Positions 1 through 8,413 of a stretch of DNA of 64,000 nt are shown here, piece by piece (the first letter of the stretch is position 1; the number at the start of each line of letters is the position of its first letter). This DNA is from Branchiibius hedensis (lineage in GTDB: Bacteria; Actinomycetota; Actinomycetes; Actinomycetales; Dermatophilaceae), in NCBI RefSeq assembly GCF_900108585.1, contig NZ_UESZ01000001.1, forward strand, positions 1,922,001-1,986,000. Direction: 5' to 3'. The notes under the pieces are model-generated. The model searched no databases. It was not told the origin of the DNA and saw nothing but the letters and a program-made list of their open reading frames with translations. The position numbers were made by a program, and so were the translations under genes.

Positions 1-862
1 TGCAGCCGCGGAAGATCTCCACCGACATCCGCTCGTGCACGGTCTCGGCCAGCGGCACCAACGGCGCCTTGGGGTAGGCCCATTCATCGAGATTCATGAC
101 GGTGTGCTTCGACACCCGCCACGGCACACCGGACAGCGACGGATCTGACGACGGTGCCACGCGCTGGATCCGGCCGTCCGGCAGATACGACACGTCATAG
201 AAGGCCGGCACGTACACCCCGCCGGAGCGCGCCAGCGACAGCAGCAGCGCCCGCCGACCGCCGGGGCGACCAGCTGACTTCCATTGCTGGATCAGCGAAG
301 TCACCGCCAGCACCGCTTCCTCACCGTCACCCACGATGGCTGCGTCGATGAAGGACGCGATCGGCTCGGGGTTGAAGGCGGCGTGGCCGCCGGCGATCAC
401 GATCGGGTCGTCCTCACCCCGGGAAGCGGCATGCAACGGGATCCCCGCCAGGTCCAGCGCCGTGAGCATGTTGGTGTAACCGAGTTCGGTCGAGAACGAC
501 AGCCCGAAGACGTCGAAGTCGCGCACCGGCCGGTGGGCATCGACGGTGAACTGGGGGACGCCCGCGGACCGCATGGCTTCCTCCATGTCCGGCCACACGG
601 CGTACGTGCGCTCGGCCAGCACACCCGGCTGCTCGTTCAGCACTTCGTACAGGATCATCACGCCCTGGTTGGGCAGGCCGACCTCGTAGGCGTCGGGATA
701 CATCAGGGCCCACCGCACGGTCAGTTCCTGCCCCGCAGGACCGAACCCGCCGCAGTTCCAGTCCTTGATGGTCGAGTTCAACTCGCCACCGACGTACTGG
801 ATCGGTTTACTCACCCGCTCCAGGAGCGGTTCGAGGTCTGTGAAGATCGACTCCCCTGCCAT
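1..862 (-). CDS. TIGR03960-type B12-binding radical SAM protein, N-terminal part
   Basis: The reading frame runs off the left edge; 287 codons are visible from the ATG. The sequence (GGELNSTIKDW near the start, then MYPDAYEVGLPNQG, IVIAGGHAAFNPEP) matches the N-terminal B12-binding-like region of the TIGR03960 radical SAM family. The last visible residues, IFRGC, bring in what should be the first cysteine of the CxxxCxxC iron-sulfur motif. Family members are probable tRNA/ribosome-associated enzymes of unproven reaction, and in actinobacteria usually sit between rodA and a TIGR03936 protein/rne/rplU/rpmA. Here an acyl-CoA synthetase gene lies between rodA and this gene. A TACCCT box stands 7 nt before the ATG, so it probably has its own leaderless promoter in the 19-nt gap. 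Confidence 0.85.
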   Translation of the reverse strand, partial: MAGESIFTDLEPLLERVSKPIQYVGGELNSTIKDWNCGGFGPAGQELTVRWALMYPDAYEVGLPNQGVMILYEVLNEQPGVLAERTYAVWPDMEEAMRSAGVPQFTVDAHRPVRDFDVFGLSFSTELGYTNMLTALDLAGIPLHAASRGEDDPIVIAGGHAAFNPEPIASFIDAAIVGDGEEAVLAVTSLIQQWKSAGRPGGRRALLLSLARSGGVYVPAFYDVSYLPDGRIQRVAPSSDPSLSGVPWRVSKHTVMNLDEWAYPKAPLVPLAETVHERMSVEIFRGC

Positions 863-869
863 ACCGACC

Positions 870-875
870 AGGGTA
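870..875 (-). promoter_or_regulatory. -10 box TACCCT, 7 nt before radical SAM ATG
   Basis: On the minus strand TACCCT is followed by 7 nt and then the ATG at 862. This spacing would place the transcript start at the A of the ATG (leaderless). No Shine-Dalgarno sequence and no clear -35 box are visible. Confidence 0.45.
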
Positions 876-881
876 GGCGGC

Positions 882-2696
882 TCAGTCGGTGTAGAGGGAA
901 TCCAACTGATCCTTGTACTTCTCGATGACCGTCTTGCGCTTCACCTTCAGGCTCGGGGTGATCTCGCCGTCTTCGACCGTCAGATCCCGCGGCAGGATGA
1001 TGAAGCGCTTGATCTGTTCCCAGCGGCCGAGGTCGGAATTCAACGTGTCGATGTAGCCCTTGACCAGATCGCGGGTGGCCTGGGACATCACGACGTCGTG
1101 GTAGTCGCCGGGGACCTTGTTGCTCGCTGCCCACTGCATGATCGCCTCCTCATCGAGGGTGATCAGCGCGGAGACGAACTTGCGGCTCTCCCCTTCGATG
1201 ACCAGTTGCGAGACGTAGGGGCAGATGCCCTTGAACCGGGCCTCCAGCGCACCAGGCGCGACGTACTTGCCGTTGGAGGTTTTGAACAGGTCCTTCTTGC
1301 GGTCGGTGATCTTCAGATGGCCGCTGGGCAGCAACTCGCCGATGTCACCGGTGTGCAGCCAGCCGTCGATGAGCACCTCGGCCGTCGCGTCGGGCAGGTC
1401 CTTGTAACCGGCCATGACTCCGCCGCCCTTGATCAGGACCTCGCCGTCGTCCGCGATCCGGTACGTCGTGCCCGGCAGTGGCGGGCCGACCGTCCCGATC
1501 TTGTTGTCGCTGGGCAGGTTCACGCCCGCGGCGGCCGTGGACTCGGTCAGTCCGTAGCCCTCGAGGATCGGCACACCCAAACCGTCGAACCAGCGGGCCA
1601 CGTCCGTGTTCAGCGCCGCCGAACCGGAGATGAAGAACCGGACGCGTCCGCCGAGCAGGGTGCGGATGTTGGACAGGACCAGGCGGTCGCCGACGGCGTG
1701 CTGGGCGGCAAGGATCGGCGAGACCTTGCCGTTCTCGCGGGCCGCAGACACCTTGCGGGCGTTGTCCGAAGCCCAATGGAACAGCTTGGCCTTGACCCCG
1801 CCGGCCGAGTCGACCGTCGTGCTGACCTTGCCGAAGACCTTCTCGAAGATCCGTGGCGCAGCCCCCATCCACGTCGGGCGAATGACCGAGAGGTTCTCGA
1901 CGATCTTGTCGGGACGACCGTCAACCGCGGTCTCCATCCCGATGCGCACCGCCAGGCTCAGCAGCATCTTGCCGAAGACGTGGGCCAGCGGGAGCCAGAG
2001 GTACTGCACATCGTCCGTGCCCAGGATGCCGAGCTTGTCGACGGCGACCGACTCGTAGGTCCAGCAGGAGTGCGGCAGCAGGACGCCCTTGGGTCGGCCA
2101 GTCGTTCCTGAGGTGTAGATCAGGGTCGCCAGCGCGTCCGGGCTCAGCTGTGCGAGTCGCGCATCGAGGGTGTCCGGGTGTTGCGCCAGGTAGTCGGCCC
2201 CGAGCGCCGACAACTCTGACAACGTGATGACCCAGTCACCGTCGGACTCCCCGTCAAAGGTCACCACCTTGCTGACACCGGGTACGGCGTCCCGGCCTTC
2301 GAGGAGCAACTGCACCAAAGTGTCGTTCTCGGCGAAGACGACCGCGCTCTCGGAGTCATTGACGATGAAGCGAACGTCGTCCTGGGTGCTGGTGGGGTAG
2401 ATCGTCGTCGTCGCGGCACCGGCCCACATCGCGGCCAGGTCGACCAGAACCCACTCGATGCGGGTGGAGGACGCCAGCGAGATCCGGCCCTGCGGCTGGA
2501 CCCCCAGAGCCACCAATCCTGCGGCCAGGTCGCGCACCTTGTCGGCCGTCTGTGCCCAGGTCAAGGCGGTCCAGGCGTCCCCCTCGGGATACCGGTACGC
2601 CGGTGCATCAGGGGTGGCGGCCACCCGCTCCAAAAACATGTGGGCGATGGAGCGCGGCTGGTCGATCGCGGTCTCCTCCGCGGTGAGGGACGTCAT
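882..2696 (-). CDS. Long-chain fatty acid-CoA ligase (AMP-forming)
   Basis: 604-residue ANL-superfamily enzyme activating fatty acids to acyl-CoA through an acyl-adenylate. The ATP-binding P-loop YTSGTTGRPKG is at about residues 194-204, GYGLTEST lies in the middle, and the hinge region reads LHTGDIGE ... ITDRKKDLFKTSNGKYV. The last of these is typical of the FadD15/long-chain AMP-binding group. I chose the ATG at 2696; the frame is open to a TTG at 2717, but neither has a Shine-Dalgarno sequence and TATCAT sits 6 nt before the ATG. It lies between rodA and the radical SAM gene, where most relatives have no such gene. Chain-length preference cannot be read from the sequence. Confidence 0.9.
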   Translation of the reverse strand: MTSLTAEETAIDQPRSIAHMFLERVAATPDAPAYRYPEGDAWTALTWAQTADKVRDLAAGLVALGVQPQGRISLASSTRIEWVLVDLAAMWAGAATTTIYPTSTQDDVRFIVNDSESAVVFAENDTLVQLLLEGRDAVPGVSKVVTFDGESDGDWVITLSELSALGADYLAQHPDTLDARLAQLSPDALATLIYTSGTTGRPKGVLLPHSCWTYESVAVDKLGILGTDDVQYLWLPLAHVFGKMLLSLAVRIGMETAVDGRPDKIVENLSVIRPTWMGAAPRIFEKVFGKVSTTVDSAGGVKAKLFHWASDNARKVSAARENGKVSPILAAQHAVGDRLVLSNIRTLLGGRVRFFISGSAALNTDVARWFDGLGVPILEGYGLTESTAAAGVNLPSDNKIGTVGPPLPGTTYRIADDGEVLIKGGGVMAGYKDLPDATAEVLIDGWLHTGDIGELLPSGHLKITDRKKDLFKTSNGKYVAPGALEARFKGICPYVSQLVIEGESRKFVSALITLDEEAIMQWAASNKVPGDYHDVVMSQATRDLVKGYIDTLNSDLGRWEQIKRFIILPRDLTVEDGEITPSLKVKRKTVIEKYKDQLDSLYTD

Positions 2697-2702
2697 GTTC
2701 AG

Positions 2703-2708
2703 ATGATA
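2703..2708 (-). promoter_or_regulatory. -10 box TATCAT, 6 nt before acyl-CoA ligase ATG
   Basis: TATCAT matches five of six bases of TATAAT and lies 6 nt before the ATG at 2696 on the minus strand, which fits leaderless transcription. Just upstream (2761-2790) there is a tandem direct repeat of CGAGCCCTACGG whose second copy covers the rodA stop codon. Confidence 0.5.
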
Positions 2709-2783
2709 CCCAGGCAAGGTCGGCGTCCTTGACTGTTCTCCAGGAGTTCGGGCCAGGCCGCCGAGCCCTACGGGCGGCGAGCC

Positions 2784-3920
2784 CTACGGCCGGCGCGCGG
2801 AATCGTCGGCGTGCACCTTCAACAGCAGGCCGATCCCGATCCAGCAGGCGAACATGCTCGATCCGCCGTAGGACACGAACGGCAGCGGCAGACCGGTGAC
2901 CGGTAGCACCGCCAGATTCATCCCGATGTTCTGCAGGATCTGGAACAGAAACCAGCTGGACACCCCGACGGCCACCAACCGGCCGAAGCTGTCGTGCGTG
3001 TGCCAGGCAATGAGCAGCCCGCGGACGACCACGAAGCCGAGCAGGGCGATCAGGGCCGCGGAGCCCAGGAAGCCGAGTTCCTCGGCGGCCGCCGAGAACA
3101 CGAAGTCGCTCTGCTGGAAAGGAATGACACCCGCCTGCGTAGCCCGGCCGTGGAGCAACCCCTGACCGGTCCACCCGCCACCGCCGATGGCCAACCGGAC
3201 CTGGTGCATCTGGTAACCGATGCCGCCGGGGTCGGCGTCCGGATGCAGGAACGCGGTCAGCCGCGCCTTCTGGTAGGCGCTCAGCATCGGGGTGAACAGG
3301 GCCGCGCTGACGACCGCCGCCATCGCCGCGAGCGCCCCCGCGATCCAGGGCCAGCGAGCGCCGGACACGGTGACCACGCCGAGGCCGATCATCACCAGGA
3401 CCGTCGCCGACCCCAGATCCGGTTGGAGGACGACCAGGGCCACCGGGACGGCCACCAGAACCCCGGCGACCATCACGTCGCGGGCCGGTGGGCGTGCGCC
3501 GCGTTCGCCGCGCTCGGCCAGCACCATGGGCAACGCGACACAGAGCGCGACCTTGGCGAATTCCGCCGGCTGCAAGGACAATCCGGGCAGTTCGATCCAC
3601 GACCGGGATCCGTTGATCGTGGAGCCCAACGGCCCGAGTACGGCGAGCAGACCCAGGAGCGCAAGCACGTAGACGATCGGGGCCAGGGTTTGGATCGTGC
3701 GCACCCGCAACCGCATCACGCCGAAGGCCATCAGCATCCCGACGGCCAGGTTGAACAGGTGGTGCGCGAGGTAGCCGTGCCCGAAGCGATGCGTCGTGGA
3801 GTAGACCAGCGTGGCACCGACCAACGACAACCCGAGCGCGGCGATGACCAGCCCCCAGTCCAGGCGCCACCAGGGCGTTCGGGGCGCGCAGGGCGCAGGG
3901 GCCGGGGCGAGCGCCGTCAC
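2784..3920 (-). CDS. rodA: RodA, SEDS-family peptidoglycan glycosyltransferase
   Basis: 378 residues with about ten hydrophobic segments. SEDS proteins polymerise lipid II into glycan strands together with a class B penicillin-binding protein. The family signature PVTGLPLPFVSYGGSS is near the C-terminus. The motif QSDFVFSAAAEELGF holds the acidic residue (D272) that corresponds to the catalytic Asp of RodA/FtsW. Start is GTG, 7 nt after the ribF stop with no Shine-Dalgarno sequence, so it is probably translated by coupling to ribF. No mreBCD or mrdA (PBP2) gene is adjacent, unlike the usual mreBCD-mrdA-rodA group; this may fit a coccoid cell shape (inference). Confidence 0.92.
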   Translation of the reverse strand: MTALAPAPAPCAPRTPWWRLDWGLVIAALGLSLVGATLVYSTTHRFGHGYLAHHLFNLAVGMLMAFGVMRLRVRTIQTLAPIVYVLALLGLLAVLGPLGSTINGSRSWIELPGLSLQPAEFAKVALCVALPMVLAERGERGARPPARDVMVAGVLVAVPVALVVLQPDLGSATVLVMIGLGVVTVSGARWPWIAGALAAMAAVVSAALFTPMLSAYQKARLTAFLHPDADPGGIGYQMHQVRLAIGGGGWTGQGLLHGRATQAGVIPFQQSDFVFSAAAEELGFLGSAALIALLGFVVVRGLLIAWHTHDSFGRLVAVGVSSWFLFQILQNIGMNLAVLPVTGLPLPFVSYGGSSMFACWIGIGLLLKVHADDSARRP

Positions 3921-3927
3921 GGTTCGG

Positions 3928-4875
3928 TCAGCCGAGCAGGTCGCGGATCTGGTCGACGTCGTGCCCGATCTGTTCGATCAGCGCCTCGATCGTCGTGAAC
4001 TTCGTGTTGCCCCTGACCCGTTGCACGAACTGCACCCGCACCGACTCGCCGTACAGGTCCAGGTCGTCGCGGTCCAGCACGTACGCCTCGACGGTGCGGC
4101 GGTGCACGTCGTCGAACGTGGGGTTGGTGCCGACCGAGATCGCGGCGGGCATCCGGTGGTCCGGGTCGCTGTCGGGCAGGTTGTCGCGGACCAGCCACCC
4201 GGCGTACACCCCGTCCTCGGGGACCATGCCGGTGGCGTCGGCGGCCAGGTTCGCCGTCGGATAGCCCAATTCGCGACCGCGTTGCAGGCCGCGCACGACC
4301 ACGCCGTGCACCTCGGGAGTGCGCCCGAGGATTTCTGCGGCGCCGGCGACGTCGCCCTGGGTCATCCGGGCCCGGGTGTCGGTCGAGGAGTAGCGCCGAT
4401 CGGTGCCGACGTCGTCGACGATCGCCACGTCGTACCCGAATTCCTGGCCCAGCTCGGCCAGGGTGTGCACGTCGCCGGAGTTGCGCACGCCGAAACGCAT
4501 GTCGCGCCCGACCATCACCAGGCGGGCATGCAACGCGTCGACGAAGACCTCCTCGACGAATTCGCGCGGTGTCTGGGCGGCCAGTTCGAGCGTGAAGGGC
4601 AGCACGAGCGTGATGTCGACGCCGAGCTCTTCGAGCAGGTCCAGCCGGTCTTCGAGGCCGATGAGCGCCTTGGGCGCGCGATCAGGGTGCAGTACGGCGA
4701 GTGGGTGCGGCTCGAAGGTAACCGCCACGCTGGTCAGGTGCTCGGCCCGCGCTCGTTGCACCAAGGTCGTCAACAGCGCCCGGTGTCCGCGGTGCACGCC
4801 ATCGAAGTTGCCGATGGTGACAACAGATGCCTGCAGATCGGCCGGGACCATGTCCAGGGCGGTGAGGCGCAGCAC
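3928..4875 (-). CDS. ribF: Bifunctional riboflavin kinase / FAD synthetase
   Basis: 315 residues, normal for prokaryotic RibF. It phosphorylates riboflavin to FMN and adenylates FMN to FAD in the cytoplasm. The N-terminal nucleotidyltransferase domain has GNFDGVHRGH (residues 22-31); the C-terminal flavokinase domain has GYPTANL and VGTNPTF. The GTG start at 4875 is kept; an internal ATG eight codons later is possible. In most actinobacteria ribF follows truB directly; here the NiCoT permease gene is inserted between them. rodA follows after 7 nt. Confidence 0.95.
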   Translation of the reverse strand: MLRLTALDMVPADLQASVVTIGNFDGVHRGHRALLTTLVQRARAEHLTSVAVTFEPHPLAVLHPDRAPKALIGLEDRLDLLEELGVDITLVLPFTLELAAQTPREFVEEVFVDALHARLVMVGRDMRFGVRNSGDVHTLAELGQEFGYDVAIVDDVGTDRRYSSTDTRARMTQGDVAGAAEILGRTPEVHGVVVRGLQRGRELGYPTANLAADATGMVPEDGVYAGWLVRDNLPDSDPDHRMPAAISVGTNPTFDDVHRRTVEAYVLDRDDLDLYGESVRVQFVQRVRGNTKFTTIEALIEQIGHDVDQIRDLLG

Positions 4876-4890
4876 GCGCCAACCTTACCC

Positions 4891-4920
4891 AGCCCGCCAG
4901 GGTCGCTCACGGCGCGGGCT
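4891..4920 (-). terminator. Hairpin after the NiCoT gene
   Basis: AGCCCGC (4891-4897) and GCGGGCT (4914-4920) form a 7-bp perfect stem with a 16-nt loop that begins at the NiCoT stop codon. There is no U-run, so it is a terminator-like or transcript-stabilising hairpin at most. Confidence 0.35.
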
Positions 4921-6029
4921 CAGGCCAGTTCGTGCTTGTCCAGACCGAAGACGTGCCAGGCCGCGAGCGCGAGGATCCAGGTGCCGACGAAGATGCCCAC
5001 GATCACGAAGCCGATGTTGTCCAACTCGATGGAGCCCAGCGAGGCGACCGGACCAGCGGTGATGTCGAAACGGTCGGCGATGACACCGCACAACTCGATC
5101 GTGCCGATGATCAGCGCGACCACGATCGAGACGCTGGTGACGGTGGCGTTGTAGTAGAGGCGACGCAACGGCTTGGTGAACGCCCAGCCGTAGGCCTTGC
5201 TCATGAAAATGCCGTCCAGCGCGTCGAACAGGCTCATCCCGGCGGCGAAGAGGATCGGCAGCGTGAGGATCGCGTACCAGGGCAGCGCGGACGCGGCTGC
5301 TCCCCCGGCCAGGACCAGCAGGCTGATCTCGGTGGCGGTGTCGAAGCCGAGCCCGAAGAGCAGCCCCACGGGGTACATCTGGATCGGTTTCTTCACCGCG
5401 TTCAGCATCGGTTTGAGGATCCGGGCCAGGAAGCCACGGGAGTTCAGGTGCTCCTCCAAAGCGGCCTCGTCGAGTTCGCCGGACTTACGGCTGCGCCAGA
5501 CCTTGATGATGCCGATCAGCGCAATCAGGTTGATGATGCCGATCGCCCAGAGGAAGACGCCGGACACGGTCGTTCCGAACGTGCCCAGGATGGTGTTCAG
5601 CGTGGTGCCTTCGGTGGTGGCCGTCCGGGACAGCGCCTTGATCCCGAGCGCGAGCAGCAGGCAGAGCCCGAAGACGATGCTGGAGTGGCCAAGGGAGAAC
5701 CAGAAGCCCACACTGACCGGTCGCTGGCCCTCGCCGCGCAGTTTGCGGGTGGTGTTGTCGATCGCGGCGATGTGGTCGGCGTCGAACGCGTGCCGCATGC
5801 CGAGGGTGTAGGCGGTGATGCCCAGACCGATCCCGAAGAACTGGGCCTTGCCGGTGCCGTCGGTGCCGACCGCGTAGTGCTCCGGCGCGACGATGAACGC
5901 CAATGTGCCCCAGCCGATTACGTGCAGCGCAAGGATGAACGCCGCCATACCAGCGATCGATCGGACCTCGCCGCGGGTCAAGCCTCTGACGTTGCTCCCG
6001 ACACTGCGCACGGAGTCCATAACCGACAT
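4920..6029 (-). CDS. HoxN/NixA-family nickel/cobalt permease (NiCoT)
   Basis: 369-residue integral membrane protein, standard length for NiCoT secondary transporters, which import Ni2+ and/or Co2+ across the plasma membrane. The diagnostic HX4DH signature is present as RHAFDADHIAAIDN (H80, D85, H86), and the second signature reads LGFDTATEI. Metal preference cannot be decided from these motifs. The gene sits between truB and ribF, normally neighbours. No nickel enzyme or cobalamin gene is nearby, and the 81-bp upstream gap is too short for a cobalamin riboswitch. TAGGCT lies 7 nt before the ATG. Confidence 0.93.
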   Translation of the reverse strand: MSVMDSVRSVGSNVRGLTRGEVRSIAGMAAFILALHVIGWGTLAFIVAPEHYAVGTDGTGKAQFFGIGLGITAYTLGMRHAFDADHIAAIDNTTRKLRGEGQRPVSVGFWFSLGHSSIVFGLCLLLALGIKALSRTATTEGTTLNTILGTFGTTVSGVFLWAIGIINLIALIGIIKVWRSRKSGELDEAALEEHLNSRGFLARILKPMLNAVKKPIQMYPVGLLFGLGFDTATEISLLVLAGGAAASALPWYAILTLPILFAAGMSLFDALDGIFMSKAYGWAFTKPLRRLYYNATVTSVSIVVALIIGTIELCGVIADRFDITAGPVASLGSIELDNIGFVIVGIFVGTWILALAAWHVFGLDKHELA

Positions 6030-6036
6030 GATCGGC

Positions 6037-6042
6037 AGCCTA
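6037..6042 (-). promoter_or_regulatory. -10 box TAGGCT, 7 nt before NiCoT ATG
   Basis: Minus-strand TAGGCT, 7 nt, ATG at 6029. A GCGACA hexamer 16 bp upstream resembles the TTGACA -35 box in its last four bases. It predicts a separate leaderless promoter for the permease inside the truB-ribF stretch. Confidence 0.5.
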
Positions 6043-6110
6043 TCGGTTGATGCGACCTTGTCGCGTCTGGCCCTTCGAACGGTCTTCCGCCCGCCGCGAC
6101 CGGACGGCCC

Positions 6111-7055
6111 TCAGCTGATCGGGAACACGACGTGCGAGCGAGGAACGTCCCCCGATTGGTCCAGCATGGCGACCAGGTCCTCGCCTGGCGCGATCGCCGC
6201 GACGGGGTCACCGACGGGGCCGGCCAACGAGAGCTTCTGACCGAACCGCAGCCTGCGGGCCTCGTCTTCGTCCAGCGGACGCACCGGGAACTGCTCACGA
6301 GCCGCTTGCGCCATCGGAATCACCGGCAGCCCGTCGGGGTCCAGGTCAGCCAGCGGCGTGGCGAGGTCGAGGGTGAACCGGCCGACCGTCGTACGTCGAA
6401 GGGCAGTCAGGTGCCCGCCTACACCGAGTGCTGTGCCCAGGTCGCGCGCCAGCGCTCGCACGTAGGTGCCGGACGAAACCTCAACGCGCACATCGAGATC
6501 CACGCAGTTACCCGCAGCGCGACGGGCGAGTACGTCGAAGGACGACACCCGTACCGGCCGCGCCGCGAGCTTCACCTCGTCGCCACCACGCACCCGCGCA
6601 TAGGCTCGTTGCCCGTCCACCTTGATCGCACTGACCGAGGAGGGCACCTGCTGGATGTCACCGGTCAGCCCCGTGATCGCCGTACTGATATCGGCGTCCG
6701 TCAACGCCGACGCATCGGCGGAAGCGATCACCGAGCCCTCCGCGTCGTCGGTGATCGTCGACTCCCCCAACCGGATCGTCGCCTCATACGTCTTGTCGCA
6801 GCCCACCAGGAAGGTCAGCAGCTTGGTCGCCCGGTTCAACCCGAGGACCAGGACACCGGTGGCCATCGGATCCAGCGTGCCGGCGTGGCCCACCCGGCGG
6901 GTGCCGGCCAACCGGCGCACTCGCGCCACGACGTCATGACTGGTCCAGTCGGCCGGTTTGTCGACGATCAGCAGACCGTCGGGCGAGTCACTCCTTGTAG
7001 GGATTGGCGTCTCCCGCCGGCTTGGCCGCCGCCGCGGCCTTCGCCAGTTCAGCAT
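6111..7055 (-). CDS. truB: tRNA pseudouridine-55 synthase
   Basis: 314 residues. It isomerises U55 in the T-loop of tRNAs. GLLIVDKPADWTSHDV opens the catalytic domain; GHAGTLDPMATGVL carries the catalytic Asp (D62). The core starts near residue 27, so the ATG at 7055 adds an Arg-rich N-terminal extension and overlaps rbfA by 68 bp. No alternative ATG/GTG/TTG start lies between it and the core in this frame. Coupled to rbfA, as in the usual rbfA-truB pair. Confidence 0.93.
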   Translation of the reverse strand: MLNWRRPRRRPSRRETPIPTRSDSPDGLLIVDKPADWTSHDVVARVRRLAGTRRVGHAGTLDPMATGVLVLGLNRATKLLTFLVGCDKTYEATIRLGESTITDDAEGSVIASADASALTDADISTAITGLTGDIQQVPSSVSAIKVDGQRAYARVRGGDEVKLAARPVRVSSFDVLARRAAGNCVDLDVRVEVSSGTYVRALARDLGTALGVGGHLTALRRTTVGRFTLDLATPLADLDPDGLPVIPMAQAAREQFPVRPLDEDEARRLRFGQKLSLAGPVGDPVAAIAPGEDLVAMLDQSGDVPRSHVVFPIS

Positions 7056-7401
7056 CCCTTGCCCGCGCCTCGGCCAGCGCCTTCTCGATCTGCTCGGCGC
7101 CTTCGGGCACCGCGTCGTGGATGAACTCCAGCGACGGGGTCAGGCGGATGCCCAGGCCCTGCCCGACGTAGGTGCGGATCCGCCCGCGGTACTCGTTCAG
7201 CACGGTCTCGGCCGTCTCACGGTCCTCTTCGCTGCCCATCACCGAGTAGAAGACGGACGCATGCTGGGTGTCGCCGGTGACCCGGACGTCGGTGATCGTC
7301 ACGAATCCGAGCCGTTCGTCGTTGATCTCGCGCTCCAGATACTCCGCGACCAGCGTCTTGATGCGTTCTGCCACCTTGCGCGCGCGTGCCGGATCAGCCA
7401 T
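6988..7401 (-). CDS. rbfA: 30S ribosome-binding factor A
   Basis: 137 residues, single KH-like domain. It binds 30S precursors and helps 16S rRNA 5'-end maturation. The start MADPARARKVAERIK and FVTITDVRVTGD are typical, as is SVMGSEEDRE in the middle. A short charged C-terminal tail (about residues 115-137) follows the domain. A GGAAGG sequence lies about 10 nt before the ATG. Its usual upstream neighbour infB is about 7.5 kb away here because of the intervening accessory block. Confidence 0.95.
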   Translation of the reverse strand: MADPARARKVAERIKTLVAEYLEREINDERLGFVTITDVRVTGDTQHASVFYSVMGSEEDRETAETVLNEYRGRIRTYVGQGLGIRLTPSLEFIHDAVPEGAEQIEKALAEARARDAELAKAAAAAKPAGDANPYKE

Positions 7402-7440
7402 GGCGAGCCACCTTCCTAGCCGTGAATCGGAGCTACCAGC

Positions 7441-8409
7441 CTAGTTGCGGCCGACGGGTACGCCGACCATCAGGTCCCGATCGATCGATGCGTCCACGCG
7501 GTGCCGGAAGGTGTCCCGTACGACGACCTGCAGTCCGTGCCGCTCCAGCAGCTGCTCGAGGTCATCGGTGGGTGCGACGTGCCGGTTGTAGGACAGCCCG
7601 ATCGCGCCGCCGGCTTTGAGGGTCCGCAGCCACGCCGGAAGTGCGGCATCGAGCAGTTCCAGCGGCGCCCGGCTGAGCTCGCGGCCGGCGTGGGAGCCGT
7701 GCAGCACACCGTACGGCGTGTCGGTGACGATCAGGTCGGCACTGGCTTTGGGGACCACACCGTCCAGTGCCGTGGTGTCGGTACGCAGGTAGGTGACCTT
7801 TTGGGTGTCTCCGGCTTTGAAAGCATCCTTGTCACAAGCGGTTTCGAGGTCCAGGCGGGTGCCGCGGTGCGTGGTGGCAATGGTGTGTTTGAGCCGGTGG
7901 CTGCGCAACCAGGTCTTGATGAAGACGTCGTACGCCTCGAAGTCCCGCTTGTCTACGTCGACACCAATGGCGTTGTAGCCCAGCAGCATTGCCAGGTTCA
8001 GCGTGGTTCCGCGACCGCACATCGGATCCATCACGGTGCGTTTCGCGGTCCGCGTCGTGGCGTGCGCGGCGGTCACGTTGAGGCATAGTCGGGTCCACGT
8101 CTCGTTCGTCTTGCCCTGGTACTTCTGGATCGTCACGAGGTCATCGGGATAGATCTCATTGCGCTGCAACGGAATCGGCCGCAGCAGGTCGCCTTCCCAC
8201 TGGAAGATGGCCAGCGTCGAGGACAGGTTGGACAAGGTGGGTACGTCGTCTTCGGTGGCTTCGCACTCGACGTACGGAACTCCGGCCAGCTGCACCTCGT
8301 GGGCCGGACGGCCGAGCAACTCGGTGGCCTCCGCGGCGGCGAGCCGAGGGGCATCGGCGGCGTACACCCGATTCGCCGACGGCGAGACCAGGACCAGGAA
8401 ATGTGTCAC
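7441..8409 (-). CDS. Trm11-family SAM-dependent methyltransferase
   Basis: 322 residues from a GTG start (MTHFLVLVSPSANRVYAAD), chosen because family members begin this way; an ATG at 8448 would overlap the upstream gene. Motif I for SAM reads DPMCGRGTTLN, and the catalytic NPPY-like motif is DTPYG. The N-terminal half resembles the THUMP-containing part of Trm11-like tRNA/RNA guanine-N2 methyltransferases, but the RNA target is not known from sequence. The start is 4 nt after the DUF1016 gene stop, so the two are probably co-transcribed. Confidence 0.8.
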   Translation of the reverse strand: MTHFLVLVSPSANRVYAADAPRLAAAEATELLGRPAHEVQLAGVPYVECEATEDDVPTLSNLSSTLAIFQWEGDLLRPIPLQRNEIYPDDLVTIQKYQGKTNETWTRLCLNVTAAHATTRTAKRTVMDPMCGRGTTLNLAMLLGYNAIGVDVDKRDFEAYDVFIKTWLRSHRLKHTIATTHRGTRLDLETACDKDAFKAGDTQKVTYLRTDTTALDGVVPKASADLIVTDTPYGVLHGSHAGRELSRAPLELLDAALPAWLRTLKAGGAIGLSYNRHVAPTDDLEQLLERHGLQVVVRDTFRHRVDASIDRDLMVGVPVGRN

Positions 8410-8413
8410 CCGG

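Noticed and set aside
6030-6110. Cobalamin riboswitch before the NiCoT gene
   Set aside because: Gap of 81 bp is too short and the promoter looks leaderless.
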